Source of the DNA: Alloiococcus otitis ATCC 51267
GTDB taxonomy: Bacteria > Bacillota > Bacilli > Lactobacillales > Carnobacteriaceae_A
Direction: 5' to 3'
DNA: 61,417 bases
Assembly: GCF_000315445.1 (NCBI RefSeq)
Contig: NZ_JH992961.1
Location: 51,333-112,749, forward strand
Shown here: piece by piece, positions 1-9,183 of the stretch
How the letters are laid out: every line of letters starts with the position of its first letter
Numbering within the stretch: the stretch's first letter is position 1
Position numbers and translations under genes: made by a program
Notes under the pieces: model-generated
The model's database searches: none
Seen by the model: only the letters and a program-made list of their open reading frames with translations
Told to the model about the DNA's origin: nothing

Positions 1-1
1 A

Positions 2-469
2 AAGTTTTTGAGCTGTCTGATGAAGCAAGTGAATGGGGATTATCGTTTTATCCCTACCAAAGAAGCCAAGCAGAAATTCAAACGCAGATTGAGAAAGCTG
101 ACCAGTCGTAAACGGCCAGGTACTTTTAAAAAGATAATGACTGAAATTAATCGAGTCACCCGCGGTTGGATTAATTACTTTGGTTTAGGCTTCATTAAAA
201 GCTTTATCAAAGAAGTTGAGCAATGGTTAAATCACCGTATCAGACAGCTGATTCTTAAACGGTGGAAACGTCCACGAACTATTATATCAAAGTTGGAACA
301 ATATGGACTGGACTTAGATTCAGCCAAACGGATTGCGTATTCACGCAAAAAGTACTGGCGACTGTCATGCACACATGAATTTCATCGTGCAATAACAACA
401 GAAAGACTCAGCAAGTGGGGCTTAGTTCCACTAAGCACTATCGCTGAGTCTGCTTACGCAAGATATTGA
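2..469 (+). CDS. ltrA: Group II intron reverse transcriptase/maturase, C-terminal part (cut by window edge)
   Basis: The reading frame is open to the left edge, so only about the last 155 residues are present. They cover the end of the maturase: the group II intron maturase-specific (X/thumb) region with the motif RGWINYFGLG, followed by a basic helical stretch (RIRQLILKRWKRPRT) and a C-terminal segment KKYWRLS that is typical of bacterial intron-encoded proteins. The protein helps fold and splice its own intron RNA and copies it into DNA during retrohoming. The catalytic reverse transcriptase motifs (YADD) would lie upstream, outside the window. The stop codon lies directly before the intron domain V RNA, as expected for an ORF in domain IV. 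Whether the element is still mobile cannot be judged from this part. Confidence 0.9.
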   Translation, partial: KFLSCLMKQVNGDYRFIPTKEAKQKFKRRLRKLTSRKRPGTFKKIMTEINRVTRGWINYFGLGFIKSFIKEVEQWLNHRIRQLILKRWKRPRTIISKLEQYGLDLDSAKRIAYSRKKYWRLSCTHEFHRAITTERLSKWGLVPLSTIAESAYARY

Positions 470-541
470 ACCGCCGTGTACGGAACCGTACGCACGGTGG
501 TGTGAGAGGTCGACTAGCCAATTAATGGCTAGTCTCCTACT
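470..541 (+). ncRNA. Group II intron 3' end: domains V and VI
   Basis: Directly after the maturase stop a hairpin can be drawn from 471 to 500: a CCGCCGTG arm pairs with CACGGTGG, with a two-base bulge and a GAAC tetraloop. This is the shape of domain V. The CGC near its base matches the catalytic triad of group IIC introns. A second hairpin (GACTAGCCA/TGGCTAGTC, 512-534) is consistent with domain VI. The exact 3' splice junction, near 541-546, cannot be fixed without the 5' flank. Confidence 0.75.
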
Positions 542-546
542 CGATT

Positions 547-1656
547 TTAGTCAGTCACGGCAGGTAAAAACTGAAGGTTTTTGGGGGATTGTGTCAGACT
601 TATGGCTCCGTCTTCATTCAGATAGACACAATCTTCAATTCGGACTCCAACCTGGCCAGGGATATAGATGCCTGGTTCAATCGAAAAGGCCATTCCTGCC
701 TGCAAGTTACTAGTATTCGATGAACTAATACTTGGGGACTCATGGGCGGTTTGGCCGATGCCATGACCCAATCGGTGGATGAAGTACTGGCCATAGCCGG
801 CTTGGTCGATTACTTGCCGGGCCAACTTGTCTAAGTCGCCAGCTGTCATGCCTGGTTTTGCCGCTTCCATGGCAGTTTCTTGAGCCTTTAAGACTGTTTG
901 GTAGACTGCCTTGTCTTGGTCATCTAAGTCTTCAGGCTCTCCAAAGAAGACGGTCCGAGACATGTCACTGGCATAACCCTGGTAGAGAACGCCTAGGTCG
1001 AAGAGGACAAATTCACCTGCCTGGAGTTTCCGACTACCTGGCACGCCGTGAGGGCTACCAGCATGGTCACCAAACAAGACCATGGTTGGGAAACTCATTT
1101 TAGACACCCCTAATTTTTTCATTTCGTAGTCAATTTTGGCTACCACTTCAACCTCGCTGATCCCTACTTTTAAGGCATTTAAGCCTACTTGTAGGGCCTT
1201 GTCAGCTAAGTCTCCCGCTTCAAGCAAGCGGTCTTTTTCTTCCTTGCTTTTGATTAATTTCAAGCCATCCAACAAACTACCGATGTCAATAAATTCACTG
1301 TCCCTTAAGATTCCACTTAAGGCCTTGTACTTGTCTAGGGTGAGCTGGCTGTCTTCTACTCCCACCCGGTTGGGGCTGTCAAATTGGCTGAGCAGGTCTT
1401 TTTGGATAACCTGCCAGGGGTCTTCTTCATCTTTATAAGATAAGACCGGGCAGGAGACCTGGTCTTTTGCATCCTGGGCATCCAGGTAGGGAGCAAATAA
1501 GATATGCTTGGTCGGCGAAACAAATAAGGCCAAGATTCTTTCCATGGGTTCGCTAGCATAGCCAGTGAAATAATCGATGAGTTGAGGCCGGGTGATGAGG
1601 GCAAGGTCAATGTCCTGGTCTTTTAACTGAGCTTGTAACTTATCTAAACTTGTCAT
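547..1656 (-). CDS. pepQ: Xaa-Pro dipeptidase PepQ (M24 family)
   Basis: A 369-residue cytosolic metallopeptidase that cleaves dipeptides ending in proline. The N-terminal creatinase-like domain (about 1-130) is followed by the pita-bread M24 fold. The five metal ligands are visible: two Asp in DLGVLYQGYASD (about 219 and 230), His in GHGIGQ (about 297), Glu in SIEPGIY (about 326) and Glu in VRIED (about 340). It is transcribed divergently from ccpA, the classical pepQ-ccpA arrangement in lactic acid bacteria, so the 211-bp intergenic region with its cre-like sites may control both. A second M24 peptidase (38333-39394) sits next to efp; the ccpA neighbourhood identifies this one as pepQ. The group II intron ends only a few bases past the stop codon, and no terminator of its own remains. 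Confidence 0.9.
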   Translation of the reverse strand: MTSLDKLQAQLKDQDIDLALITRPQLIDYFTGYASEPMERILALFVSPTKHILFAPYLDAQDAKDQVSCPVLSYKDEEDPWQVIQKDLLSQFDSPNRVGVEDSQLTLDKYKALSGILRDSEFIDIGSLLDGLKLIKSKEEKDRLLEAGDLADKALQVGLNALKVGISEVEVVAKIDYEMKKLGVSKMSFPTMVLFGDHAGSPHGVPGSRKLQAGEFVLFDLGVLYQGYASDMSRTVFFGEPEDLDDQDKAVYQTVLKAQETAMEAAKPGMTAGDLDKLARQVIDQAGYGQYFIHRLGHGIGQTAHESPSISSSNTSNLQAGMAFSIEPGIYIPGQVGVRIEDCVYLNEDGAISLTQSPKNLQFLPAVTD

Positions 1657-1783
1657 ATTGAACCAACTTCCTAAAGCATGTTACTACTAGTTTAGCACAA
1701 GTCTAAACTTATACCATAATGATATAAGCTGACAATAACTTGTGAGCGATTTCTGAAAACTTTTCATAAAATATGTGTTACTA

Positions 1784-1812
1784 TTGAAATAGCTAGATTT
1801 CTTTGCTACATT
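1784..1812 (+). promoter_or_regulatory. Probable ccpA promoter
   Basis: TTGAAA (1784-1789) and TACATT (1807-1812) are separated by 17 bases. The cre-like palindrome at 1818-1831 would overlap the transcription start, which fits autorepression. Confidence 0.5.
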
Positions 1813-1817
1813 ATGAA

Positions 1818-1831
1818 TGAAAACATTTTCA
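1818..1831. promoter_or_regulatory. cre-like operator upstream of ccpA
   Basis: TGAAAACATTTTCA is a near-perfect palindrome that matches the CcpA operator pattern TGNNANCGNTNNCA except at the central G. A related sequence, TGAAAACTTTTCA, lies at 1754-1766 in the same pepQ/ccpA intergenic region. Autoregulation of ccpA through a cre is known in related bacteria; here it is inferred. Confidence 0.55.
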
Positions 1832-1867
1832 GATATAATAAAAAATAAAATGAATGGAGTTTTTTAA

Positions 1868-2869
1868 ATGGATCGACAAACAGTTACAATTTATGATGTA
1901 GCCAGGGAGGCTGGTGTTTCCATGGCTACAGTCTCACGGGTGGTCAACGGCAATCCCAATGTCAAACCTTCCACCCGCAAAAAAGTTGAAGAAGTCATTA
2001 AACAGCTGAATTACCAACCCAACGCTGTAGCAAGAGGTTTGGCTAGTAAGAAAACAACCACTGTTGGGGTTATTATTCCAGATGTTACCAACCTTTATTA
2101 CTCTTCCTTGGCTCGGGGGATCGATGATGTTGCTTCCATCTACAAGTACAATATTATCCTAACCAATACCGATGAGAACTTGGAAAAAGAAATCCTTGTC
2201 TTAAAAGATTTGTTGACCAAGCAGGTAGATGGTGTTATTTATATGGGTCACCATATTTCAGATGAATTACATGCCCAATTAGAAAGTGTGCCAACCCCTT
2301 TGGTCTTAGCTGGGTCAATTGACCAAAAAGGGATCCTTCCCAGTGTAAATATTGACTACGGTGCAGCCATGAAAGATAGCTTGGACATTTTATTTGAAAA
2401 TGGCAATGAAAAAATAGGCTTTGTTTACCGGTCCGTCGACGAAGAAATTGACTCCCAGGTCCGGTACGGGGCCTATAAGGAAGCCCACCAAGATCATGGT
2501 CTCCCAGTGGATGATAATTTAGTCTTTACTTCATCAAATTCATATAAAGACGGTCAAAATATTTATGACCAGCTTATATCCAATGGGGCGACCGCTGCCA
2601 TTTTCTCAGATGATGAAGCAGCTGTTGGTTTCTTAAATGCTGCTCATGACAATGGCTTGCAGGTCCCAGAAAAATTTGAAATTATTGTCTCCAATAATTC
2701 CAAACTTGTTAATATGACCCGGCCCCAGCTCAGTACTGTCCTTCAACCCTTATATGACATCGGGGCAGTTTCTATGCGCTTGCTGACCAAGATGATGAAC
2801 AATGATGAAGTTGAGGATAAGGAAATTGTCCTCCCCCACACCATTAAAAAATGGGGCACTACCAAATAG
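1868..2869 (+). CDS. ccpA: Catabolite control protein A
   Basis: A 333-residue LacI/GalR-family regulator. The N-terminal helix-turn-helix TIYDVAREAGVSMATVSRVV and hinge helix (NAVARGLASK, about 50-60) are followed by a periplasmic-binding-protein-like effector domain starting at VGVIIPD. With phosphorylated HPr as corepressor, CcpA binds cre sites and is the main regulator of carbon catabolite repression in Firmicutes. The start is supported by the AATGGAG ribosome site. Neighbouring divergent pepQ supports the orthology. A strong terminator follows. Candidate targets in this window are its own promoter and bmpA (cre at 54948). Confidence 0.95.
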   Translation: MDRQTVTIYDVAREAGVSMATVSRVVNGNPNVKPSTRKKVEEVIKQLNYQPNAVARGLASKKTTTVGVIIPDVTNLYYSSLARGIDDVASIYKYNIILTNTDENLEKEILVLKDLLTKQVDGVIYMGHHISDELHAQLESVPTPLVLAGSIDQKGILPSVNIDYGAAMKDSLDILFENGNEKIGFVYRSVDEEIDSQVRYGAYKEAHQDHGLPVDDNLVFTSSNSYKDGQNIYDQLISNGATAAIFSDDEAAVGFLNAAHDNGLQVPEKFEIIVSNNSKLVNMTRPQLSTVLQPLYDIGAVSMRLLTKMMNNDEVEDKEIVLPHTIKKWGTTK

Positions 2870-2891
2870 TTAGCCATCCTAATAAAAAGCT

Positions 2892-2926
2892 AAAAAGATG
2901 ACTTGCGTGAAACAAGTCATCTTTTT
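2892..2926 (+). terminator. ccpA terminator
   Basis: A perfect 14-bp stem (AAAAAGATGACTTG and its complement) with a 7-base loop, ending in a T run. Confidence 0.85.
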
Positions 2927-2948
2927 AGTATGTTTATCTTGCTAAAAT

Positions 2949-2988
2949 AAAAGAGACGGTAGTGGGTTGACCACTGACCGCCTCTTTT
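2949..2988 (-). terminator. Terminator of the class A PBP gene
   Basis: A long stem (AAAAGAG-CGGT-AGTGG with its near-complement) directly beyond the PBP stop codon. The T-rich tail is read on the minus strand. It is convergent with the ccpA terminator. Confidence 0.75.
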
Positions 2989-2990
2989 TA

Positions 2991-5606
2991 TTATTCTTCG
3001 TCGTCCTCATCTTGGTCGTCATTGCCACCAATGATGGAATCGATAAAGTTTCGTAAGGTGCTTTCGATAGAAGAGGCGTCATCGTCCTGGTCGTTGCCAG
3101 CATTTTCTTCTTCACCTGCTTGGTCTTGACCATCTTCCTGGTCGTCATCAGTGTCTTCCTGTCCATCGCTGCCACCCGAGGAAGAGCCACTTGATGAGCC
3201 GTTTGTGTTACTGGAAGAACCGCGGGTGTTTCGATTGGCCCGACCACTCCAGAAATTATCCAATTCGGAGGAAGTCGCTTGGACGGTGAAGTCATAAACA
3301 GTTGTCCCAGGAACATTCTCAGCATCAAACAAGGCTTCAGTCGTAGGCCCGCCGAGGTTGACTACTTTACCATCTGGCAATTCAACCCGACCAGTTTTCA
3401 TACCGGTTTGGGTCGAGATGGTTTCAGTGGTTAATTTATCTTCTGGCATGTAGAATTCCTCGCCCAAACCAATGAGGTCGGCATTAGTTTGGTAGATAGT
3501 GTTGAGCAGGTTGGCCCATAGACGTCGAGTCCGGACACTTGGGTGGACCCCATAGTCATATTCTACTGAAATATTTTGGTTGTCATAACCTAACCAAGTA
3601 CCAAGGGAAACGTTTGGAGTAGAGCCAACAAACCATACGTCCTTGTATTCACTAGAAGTTCCCGACTTGGAGAGGAGGTCGGCATCGAATTGTAGGTTGC
3701 CAGGAATTTCACTACCAGTCCCGATATCAGAGTGGGTAACTCCTCTCAGCATGTCAACGAGTAGGTAGTTGCTGGCTTCGGACCAAACCCGGCTTGGTTC
3801 ATTATTTTCGCTTGTTTCATAAAGCACGTTACCATTGGCATCCTCGATTCGGTCGATAACGTGGGGTGGGTTAAAAACTCCATTGTTTGCCAAGGCGGCA
3901 TAAGCAGCTGTTAGTTCGGTAACAGTAGGTCCATGGGTGACCCCACCTAAAGCTAGGGATGGGTTGTTGAATTCGTCGCTACTGATGGCGTCTTGGCCTA
4001 AGCCTAGGCGACGGACGTATTGTTCCACATCGATGTCGTTTTCTAAAAGTTCCATAAAGACTCTAGAGGCTGGAATATTTTGCGATTTTGGTAGCCAGTC
4101 CTCAGCAGGACGCCATTGGTTGGTTGTTTCTCCGTAGTTGGAAATAGCGTGGGTTCCGCCACCACTTGGAACTGAGAAAGGAGTGTCTGGGATAACGGTT
4201 TGCGGGGTAATAATGTGTTCAGCCAAGGCCGGACCATAAGCCACGAGGGGTTTTAGGGTTGACCCGGATGACCGTCTAGAATCAAAGGGAATATTGTAAT
4301 TAGAGTAGTCATAATCCCGTCCACCGACGAAGGCTAGGACCCGGCCCGTCTCGTTTTCAATGACAGTAGCCCCTAATTGGATCGGAAAGCTTTCGGTTAC
4401 GGTTTCGCCGTCGGAATTGGTGTAGGTGATGGTTTTCTCACTACCTAAGCTATCGATTTGGGCTTGGGCAGCCTGGTTAATGGCGGTGTGGAGGTCTTTG
4501 TCAATAGTTGTATAAATCTTGATCCCCTGAGACCGCATCATGGTGTCGGCCTGGTTATAAATTTCTTCAGCTAGTTCATTATCTTCCTGGACCTCTTCAG
4601 GACTGTAGTCACTGGTTTCAATAATCTGGTTGATGATAATATCCCGGGCTTCTTTTTCGGCCAAATCATAAACATAAAACTGGCGTTCAGACCCGTCTTC
4701 ATCTTCTTGTCGTGGGATGAAGTCTGGTTCTAAGTCATAGTCTCTAGCTTCTTCAAATTCTTCTAAAGTGATGTAGTCTTCCCGGTACATGTTAAACAAG
4801 ACGATATCCTTCCGGGCTAAACCACGGGAGAGGTCTTCTTTGATAGACCCATCTTGGTTGTAAGGGGAGTAGGCGATGGGGCTTTGCGGTAAGCCAGCAA
4901 TAAAGGCAGCTTGGGGCAGGTTGAGTTCGTCTGGTTGAATGCCAAAGATCCCTTCAGTTGCTTCTTGGATACCGGCAATATTTTGCCCCCGGTTATTCCG
5001 TCCAAAAGGGGACACATTAATGTAAGCTTCTAATATTTGCTCTTTGTCCATGAAGTTTTCAAGTCGGAGGGCCAAAAGAATCTCGTTAACCTTCCGCTTG
5101 TGGGTGGCTTCATTAGAGAGGAGCTGTTGCTTGATGACTTGTTGGGTGAGGGTAGAGCCCCCAGTCTGGCTTTCACTACCGGTAAATTCTTGTAACATAG
5201 CCCGGACAATCGCCTTCGGTACGATTCCTTCGTGTTCCAAGAAGTATTCATCTTCAACTGCTACCAAGGCATCGATAAACTCTGGTGAGACCTTGTCAAT
5301 GGTGGTTGGGGTTCGGACTAGGTCAGACCGCAATTCACTAATCAGGCTACCGTCTGCATAATGGGCTGTTGAGGTGATCGAGTACTGGGTTACTTCCTCA
5401 GCCATGACTTCCTGGGAGGGGATATCCCCATCCACTAGGGAAGCAAAGTAGCCAGCAGCCAAACCGCCAGCTAGGGCCCCAGCTACGACAAATAAGAAAA
5501 TAAAAACACCTAGTAAGCTTTTCATTACTCTGGCAAAAATATCAAAATAATAGTATATGTTCTCTAGCCAGTTTCGGAGGGTATGCTTCCAATTATTTGA
5601 CTTCAT
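2991..5606 (-). CDS. Bifunctional class A penicillin-binding protein (PBP1A/2A type)
   Basis: An 871-residue membrane-anchored peptidoglycan synthase. A short cytoplasmic N-terminus and one transmembrane helix (about 28-52) precede the GT51 glycosyltransferase domain (EDEYFLEHEG near 120, then GGSTLTQQ). The penicillin-binding transpeptidase domain follows, with SGSTLK near 441, SQN near 508 and KSGTS near 646. The C-terminus is a long Ser/Gly then Asp/Glu-rich tail (about 760-871), unusually acidic for this family. The enzyme polymerises and cross-links lipid II on the outer face of the membrane. GGAG precedes the start on the minus strand, and TATAAT lies at 5655-5650. The KSGT variant in place of KTGT is common in class A enzymes. 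Confidence 0.93.
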   Translation of the reverse strand: MKSNNWKHTLRNWLENIYYYFDIFARVMKSLLGVFIFLFVVAGALAGGLAAGYFASLVDGDIPSQEVMAEEVTQYSITSTAHYADGSLISELRSDLVRTPTTIDKVSPEFIDALVAVEDEYFLEHEGIVPKAIVRAMLQEFTGSESQTGGSTLTQQVIKQQLLSNEATHKRKVNEILLALRLENFMDKEQILEAYINVSPFGRNNRGQNIAGIQEATEGIFGIQPDELNLPQAAFIAGLPQSPIAYSPYNQDGSIKEDLSRGLARKDIVLFNMYREDYITLEEFEEARDYDLEPDFIPRQEDEDGSERQFYVYDLAEKEARDIIINQIIETSDYSPEEVQEDNELAEEIYNQADTMMRSQGIKIYTTIDKDLHTAINQAAQAQIDSLGSEKTITYTNSDGETVTESFPIQLGATVIENETGRVLAFVGGRDYDYSNYNIPFDSRRSSGSTLKPLVAYGPALAEHIITPQTVIPDTPFSVPSGGGTHAISNYGETTNQWRPAEDWLPKSQNIPASRVFMELLENDIDVEQYVRRLGLGQDAISSDEFNNPSLALGGVTHGPTVTELTAAYAALANNGVFNPPHVIDRIEDANGNVLYETSENNEPSRVWSEASNYLLVDMLRGVTHSDIGTGSEIPGNLQFDADLLSKSGTSSEYKDVWFVGSTPNVSLGTWLGYDNQNISVEYDYGVHPSVRTRRLWANLLNTIYQTNADLIGLGEEFYMPEDKLTTETISTQTGMKTGRVELPDGKVVNLGGPTTEALFDAENVPGTTVYDFTVQATSSELDNFWSGRANRNTRGSSSNTNGSSSGSSSGGSDGQEDTDDDQEDGQDQAGEEENAGNDQDDDASSIESTLRNFIDSIIGGNDDQDEDDEE

Positions 5607-5715
5607 ATTTAACTCCTTAAGGGTATTAACTTACAGTTTGATTCAGTTTATTATAGCAAAGCTAGGGGCAAAATAAAAGCATTCTTACTAGGAATTAAGG
5701 GGGATAGGTAAAGGA

Positions 5716-5744
5716 AAAACTAGGGTTTTATGGACCCTAGTTTT
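5716..5744 (-). terminator. Terminator of trhO
   Basis: An 11-bp stem (AAAACTAGGGT/ACCCTAGTTTT) with a 7-base loop lies 17 bases past the trhO stop codon. The T tail on the minus strand is only moderate. Confidence 0.65.
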
Positions 5745-5760
5745 AAAGTAGTTTTATTGC

Positions 5761-6729
5761 TTAATTGGCGTATTCAGGAAGGGATTCGCCAATCGCCTCC
5801 AGCCGGTCTTGGACCTCTTCCTTGCTCAGGTTGTGCTCTTTCACATAGCGGTTTTCAGGGTGGATACGGCATTCATGACTGCAACCGCGGAGGTATTTGT
5901 GCTCGTTTTCTTCTGACATGAGGATTTGTTTGTTGCAGTAGGGGTTAGCACAGTTGACGTAACGCTCACAAGGAGTGCCGTCAAACCAGTCGCGACCGAT
6001 GACTGTTTTTTCTTTTTTGTTAATATCGACGCTGATTCGCTCGTCGAAGACATACATCTTGCCATCCCAGTATTCTCCCTGGGTTTCCTCATCGGTGGCA
6101 TAGTTGTGGATCCCACCATTGAGTTGGCCAACATCTTCGAAGCCTTCCTTGAGCATCCAACCACTTAATTTTTCACACCGGATGCCCCCTGTACAGTAGA
6201 CAACCACTCTTTTTTCCATGAATTTATCTTTATTTTCCCGGATCCAGTCGGGTAGTTCACGGAAGTTGCGGATGTCCGGTCTGACTGCTCCTCTAAAGTG
6301 GCCCAAGTCATACTCGTAATCGTTTCTGGCATCTAAAACGACTGTGTTCTCATCGAAGAGGGCATCCCGGAATTCACTTGGCTCCAAGTGCTTACCGGTA
6401 GTTTGATTGGGGTCGACATCCTCGTCACCTAGATGAAGGGAGACAATTTCTGGACGAGTTCGCACATGCATTTTTTTAAAAGCATGTTGGTCAGCTTCAT
6501 CAATCTTGAAAGGCATTTGGCTAAAGCGAGGGTCTTGGTGCATGCGGTTCATGTATTCGTCTGTGTCTTTTTTCTTACCAGAAAGGGTTCCATTTAAGCC
6601 TTCTTTTGAGACTAAAATCCGCCCTTTCAGGTTCAATTCATCACACATTTTTTTATGGTCTTTGCAAAATTGTTCAGGGTCATCGATGGTTACATATTGG
6701 TAGTATAGTAACACTCTGTAGTCTTTCAT
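5761..6729 (-). CDS. trhO: tRNA uridine(34) hydroxylase TrhO (rhodanese family)
   Basis: A 322-residue cytosolic protein of the YceA/TrhO family, which makes 5-hydroxyuridine at the wobble position of tRNAs in an oxygen-dependent reaction. The N-terminal ferredoxin-like domain ([27 protein letters not shown]) precedes a rhodanese domain with the active-site cysteine in [10 protein letters not shown] (about 178). A Cys-rich C-terminal segment ([23 protein letters not shown]) is typical of the Gram-positive members. A strong ribosome site (GGAGGAAGAAAG) supports the start. It appears monocistronic and has its own terminator. Confidence 0.92.
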   Translation of the reverse strand: MKDYRVLLYYQYVTIDDPEQFCKDHKKMCDELNLKGRILVSKEGLNGTLSGKKKDTDEYMNRMHQDPRFSQMPFKIDEADQHAFKKMHVRTRPEIVSLHLGDEDVDPNQTTGKHLEPSEFRDALFDENTVVLDARNDYEYDLGHFRGAVRPDIRNFRELPDWIRENKDKFMEKRVVVYCTGGIRCEKLSGWMLKEGFEDVGQLNGGIHNYATDEETQGEYWDGKMYVFDERISVDINKKEKTVIGRDWFDGTPCERYVNCANPYCNKQILMSEENEHKYLRGCSHECRIHPENRYVKEHNLSKEEVQDRLEAIGESLPEYAN

Positions 6730-6997
6730 CTTTCTTCCTCCATTATCTTATAGTGCAAATATAAGTTATGAACACACGAATTATAAACTAGTTGTTGGTA
6801 ATATTCAAATATCAACTTTTAAGTTAAAAGGCAAATCCTACATCAAAACAAAAGCCGTTGTCATAAAGCTAGAAATTATTTTATAGAATAGAAAAGAGAT
6901 TGTAATATAGCTGAAACATATTAATATTTTTTAATGCTATACTTTTAGGTGTATTCACTCTTTTGAAGAAGCCGGTGACGTATGGGAGGATTAAGCG

Positions 6998-8827
6998 ATG
7001 AAGAAGAAGTTTATCAGGACATCTATTACCAGTTCTTTAATTTTTGCCCAATTGCTAACAAGTCAGGTCGCTTTGGCAAGTGATTATGACAGTGAAATAG
7101 CCAATGCCCAAGAAGCCCAAAGTCAAGTGGAAGCCCTGGACAGTCGTTTGAGTCAAGTCACTTCCTCTAGTAAGTCAACTCAGGACCAATTAAGAGACCT
7201 AGAGGCTGCCATTGCTGATAACGAAGCTAAATTAGCCCAAGCTAGTGGGGAATTAGAGTCCAGTCAAGGTGACTACCAAGCTTTACTTGACGAGATTGAC
7301 ACACTGGAAGCAAACATTGAAAAAAGAGCAGACCGTCTCAAGGACCAGGCAAGAGCTGTTCAAACTAACGGTCAAATATCTCAATACATAGACTTTATTA
7401 TCCAATCTGAGTCCTTAACCGATGCCTTTGCCCGGTTAGACCTTGTCGTTAACTTGTTTAAGTCTAACCAGTCGATTATCAAAGACCAGGTGAAAGACAA
7501 GGAAGCTTTGGAAGCCATTAAAGAAGAAACAGGCCAAAGTATTTTGCACCAGGCAGACTTGGTTGATAGCCTAGAGGTTACCAGTCAAGACTTGGAACAA
7601 CAGCGCCTTGACCAAGAAGTTTTGTTGGCTCAATTAGCTGCTGAACAAGCCCAATTGGCATCTGAACGAGACCAGTTTATTGCCCAAAGAGACCAGGCCC
7701 AGGCCCAAGCTGACCGCCTCTTTGCCCAAAGTCAAGAGATTGCTCTAGCCCAAGAAGTAGCCCAGGACCAAATTGAAGTCAGTGAAGAAGCTAATGACGT
7801 TGATTTAGTTGAAGAAACCCGTCAAGCATTGGATCAAGCTGAAATCGTAGAAGAAGACGACCTTGACCCTCAAGAGGGGGAAGAGGAACAGACTCAACAA
7901 GAGCTTGACCCAGAAGTTGCAGAAGAAGTTATTGAAGAAGGTCAAGTCGAAGCGAGCCCTGGACAAGATTCAGAAGATGAAGCTGGGATAGAAGAGGCTA
8001 GCAATCAAGAGATTCCGGTTGAAGAAGAAGAAAGAGAAGATCAAGCAACCAGCCAGGACCAAGTCAGTTCAGAAAGTCAGGATCAAGTTAGTCAAGGCCA
8101 AACAAGTTCAGAAGGTCAAAACCAACCTGGCCAAGAACAAGCTCAAGGAGAGGAGACTAGCCAGGAGGAAACTAGTCAGCAAGCTAGCAATTCTCAAGCA
8201 AGACCTGCTAGTCAACCGGCTCCTAGCCAAGACCAGTCTTCCTCTACCAACCAAACTAACCAATCAGCAACTAATAATAATTCTAGCCAGTCTAACCAAA
8301 CTAACCGTAACAACCGCAGTCAAACGAGCCAAGCTTCTAGCAGTAATAATTCACGCCAAGATAGCCAAACTGCTAGAAACGACAATTCAAATCAAGTTAA
8401 CCAAAGACAAGCTAAAAAACCAGCCCAGCCACAAGCTAAACCACAAACTCAGTCGGTTGGCCAACCATCTCTATCCTGGTCAAGTATCCAGAGCACGGCC
8501 AATAGCTACCTAGGCACCCCTTACCGTTGGGGTGGATCTTCAAGATCTGGCCTTGACTGTTCTGGTTTTACTCAATTGGTCTACAGCCAACACGGTATTT
8601 CCCTTCCACGGAACTCCCGGGCCCAGTATGCAGCAACCAAACGTGTATCCAACCCTGCCCCTGGTGACTTAATCTTCTTTGGAAACGGAGGTCGGGTAAC
8701 CCACGTAGGAATTTATGCTGGTGGCGGCCAATTTATTGGTTCTCAAACTTCAACGGGTGTGGCCTATGCCAATGCCCACACTGGCTACTGGGGAGCACGT
8801 TTCATTGGTTACGGCCGGGTTAACTAA
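6998..8827 (+). CDS. Secreted NlpC/P60 peptidoglycan endopeptidase with coiled-coil N-terminus
   Basis: A 609-residue secreted wall hydrolase. A signal peptide (about 1-28, ending near VALAS) is followed by a coiled coil rich in Gln, Glu and Ala (about 30-260, PcsB/CwlO-like). A very long low-complexity linker rich in Gln, Ser, Glu, Asp and Asn (about 260-490) comes next, then a C-terminal NlpC/P60 domain. Cys of DCSGF (about 521) and His of THVGIY (about 569) form the catalytic pair; AHTGYW holds the likely third polar residue. Such enzymes cut stem-peptide bonds and are needed for daughter-cell separation. The ribosome site GGGAGGA is strong, and a TATACT -10 lies at 6938. The linker is about twice the length seen in most relatives. 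Confidence 0.9.
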   Translation: MKKKFIRTSITSSLIFAQLLTSQVALASDYDSEIANAQEAQSQVEALDSRLSQVTSSSKSTQDQLRDLEAAIADNEAKLAQASGELESSQGDYQALLDEIDTLEANIEKRADRLKDQARAVQTNGQISQYIDFIIQSESLTDAFARLDLVVNLFKSNQSIIKDQVKDKEALEAIKEETGQSILHQADLVDSLEVTSQDLEQQRLDQEVLLAQLAAEQAQLASERDQFIAQRDQAQAQADRLFAQSQEIALAQEVAQDQIEVSEEANDVDLVEETRQALDQAEIVEEDDLDPQEGEEEQTQQELDPEVAEEVIEEGQVEASPGQDSEDEAGIEEASNQEIPVEEEEREDQATSQDQVSSESQDQVSQGQTSSEGQNQPGQEQAQGEETSQEETSQQASNSQARPASQPAPSQDQSSSTNQTNQSATNNNSSQSNQTNRNNRSQTSQASSSNNSRQDSQTARNDNSNQVNQRQAKKPAQPQAKPQTQSVGQPSLSWSSIQSTANSYLGTPYRWGGSSRSGLDCSGFTQLVYSQHGISLPRNSRAQYAATKRVSNPAPGDLIFFGNGGRVTHVGIYAGGGQFIGSQTSTGVAYANAHTGYWGARFIGYGRVN

Positions 8828-8881
8828 ATCCAAAGCCGTACTTATCCTAACAATCTAATCTCCATGTTAAACCAAGCAGAA

Positions 8882-8919
8882 AAAAGCGACCCATCCATGT
8901 GATTGGATGGGTCGCTTTT
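8882..8919 (+). terminator. Terminator of the NlpC/P60 gene
   Basis: A perfect 16-bp stem (AAAAGCGACCCATCCA and its complement) with a 6-base loop and T-rich end. Confidence 0.9.
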
Positions 8920-9033
8920 GTGGTTCTACAACATTTGACCTAGGTGAAGGACTCACCAGGGACACTTTTTTAGCTTCTTAAACTCGACTCAATTGTCTAA
9001 GTTACATACGAAATTAAAGCAGAACATTTGTTA

Positions 9034-9183
9034 TTCTCAAACTTTGGCTCAAGTTTGAGAATTATTCCGGTTTTTCTCAAATAACTTAAGTTGTTTGAGA
9101 ATTTTTCGATGTTTTTCTCAAACAACATATGTTATACGAGAATTTCAATGTTTTTTTCTCAAATAACATATACTATACGAGAA
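9034..9183. repeat. Array of four 28-bp palindromes at 40-41 bp spacing
   Basis: Units at 9034-9061, 9074-9101, 9115-9142 and 9156-9183 each begin TTCTCAAA and end GAGAA. The first is an 11-bp perfect stem with a 6-base centre. The second pairs at 13 of 14 positions with no loop. Units 3 and 4 keep the left half (TTCTCAAAYAACAT), while the right half has drifted to ATACGAGAA. The spacers are 12-13 bases and T-rich. A degenerate fifth copy (AACAATTGTT core) may follow near 9193-9220. The array lies between convergent genes, outside both terminators. It could be a protein-binding array or structured RNA; neither is shown. Confidence 0.85.

Noticed and set aside
6901-6917. WalR box upstream of the NlpC/P60 gene
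   Set aside because: TGTAAT-N5-TGAAAC is one mismatch from the two-part consensus but too short and isolated to claim.
8019-8513. Lys-rich 164-codon frame inside the NlpC/P60 gene
   Set aside because: Shadow of the Gln/Glu/Ser-rich linker in another frame; low complexity and no ribosome site.
9034-9183. parS or other known segregation site
   Set aside because: The palindromes do not match the parS consensus TGTTNCACGTGAAACA.
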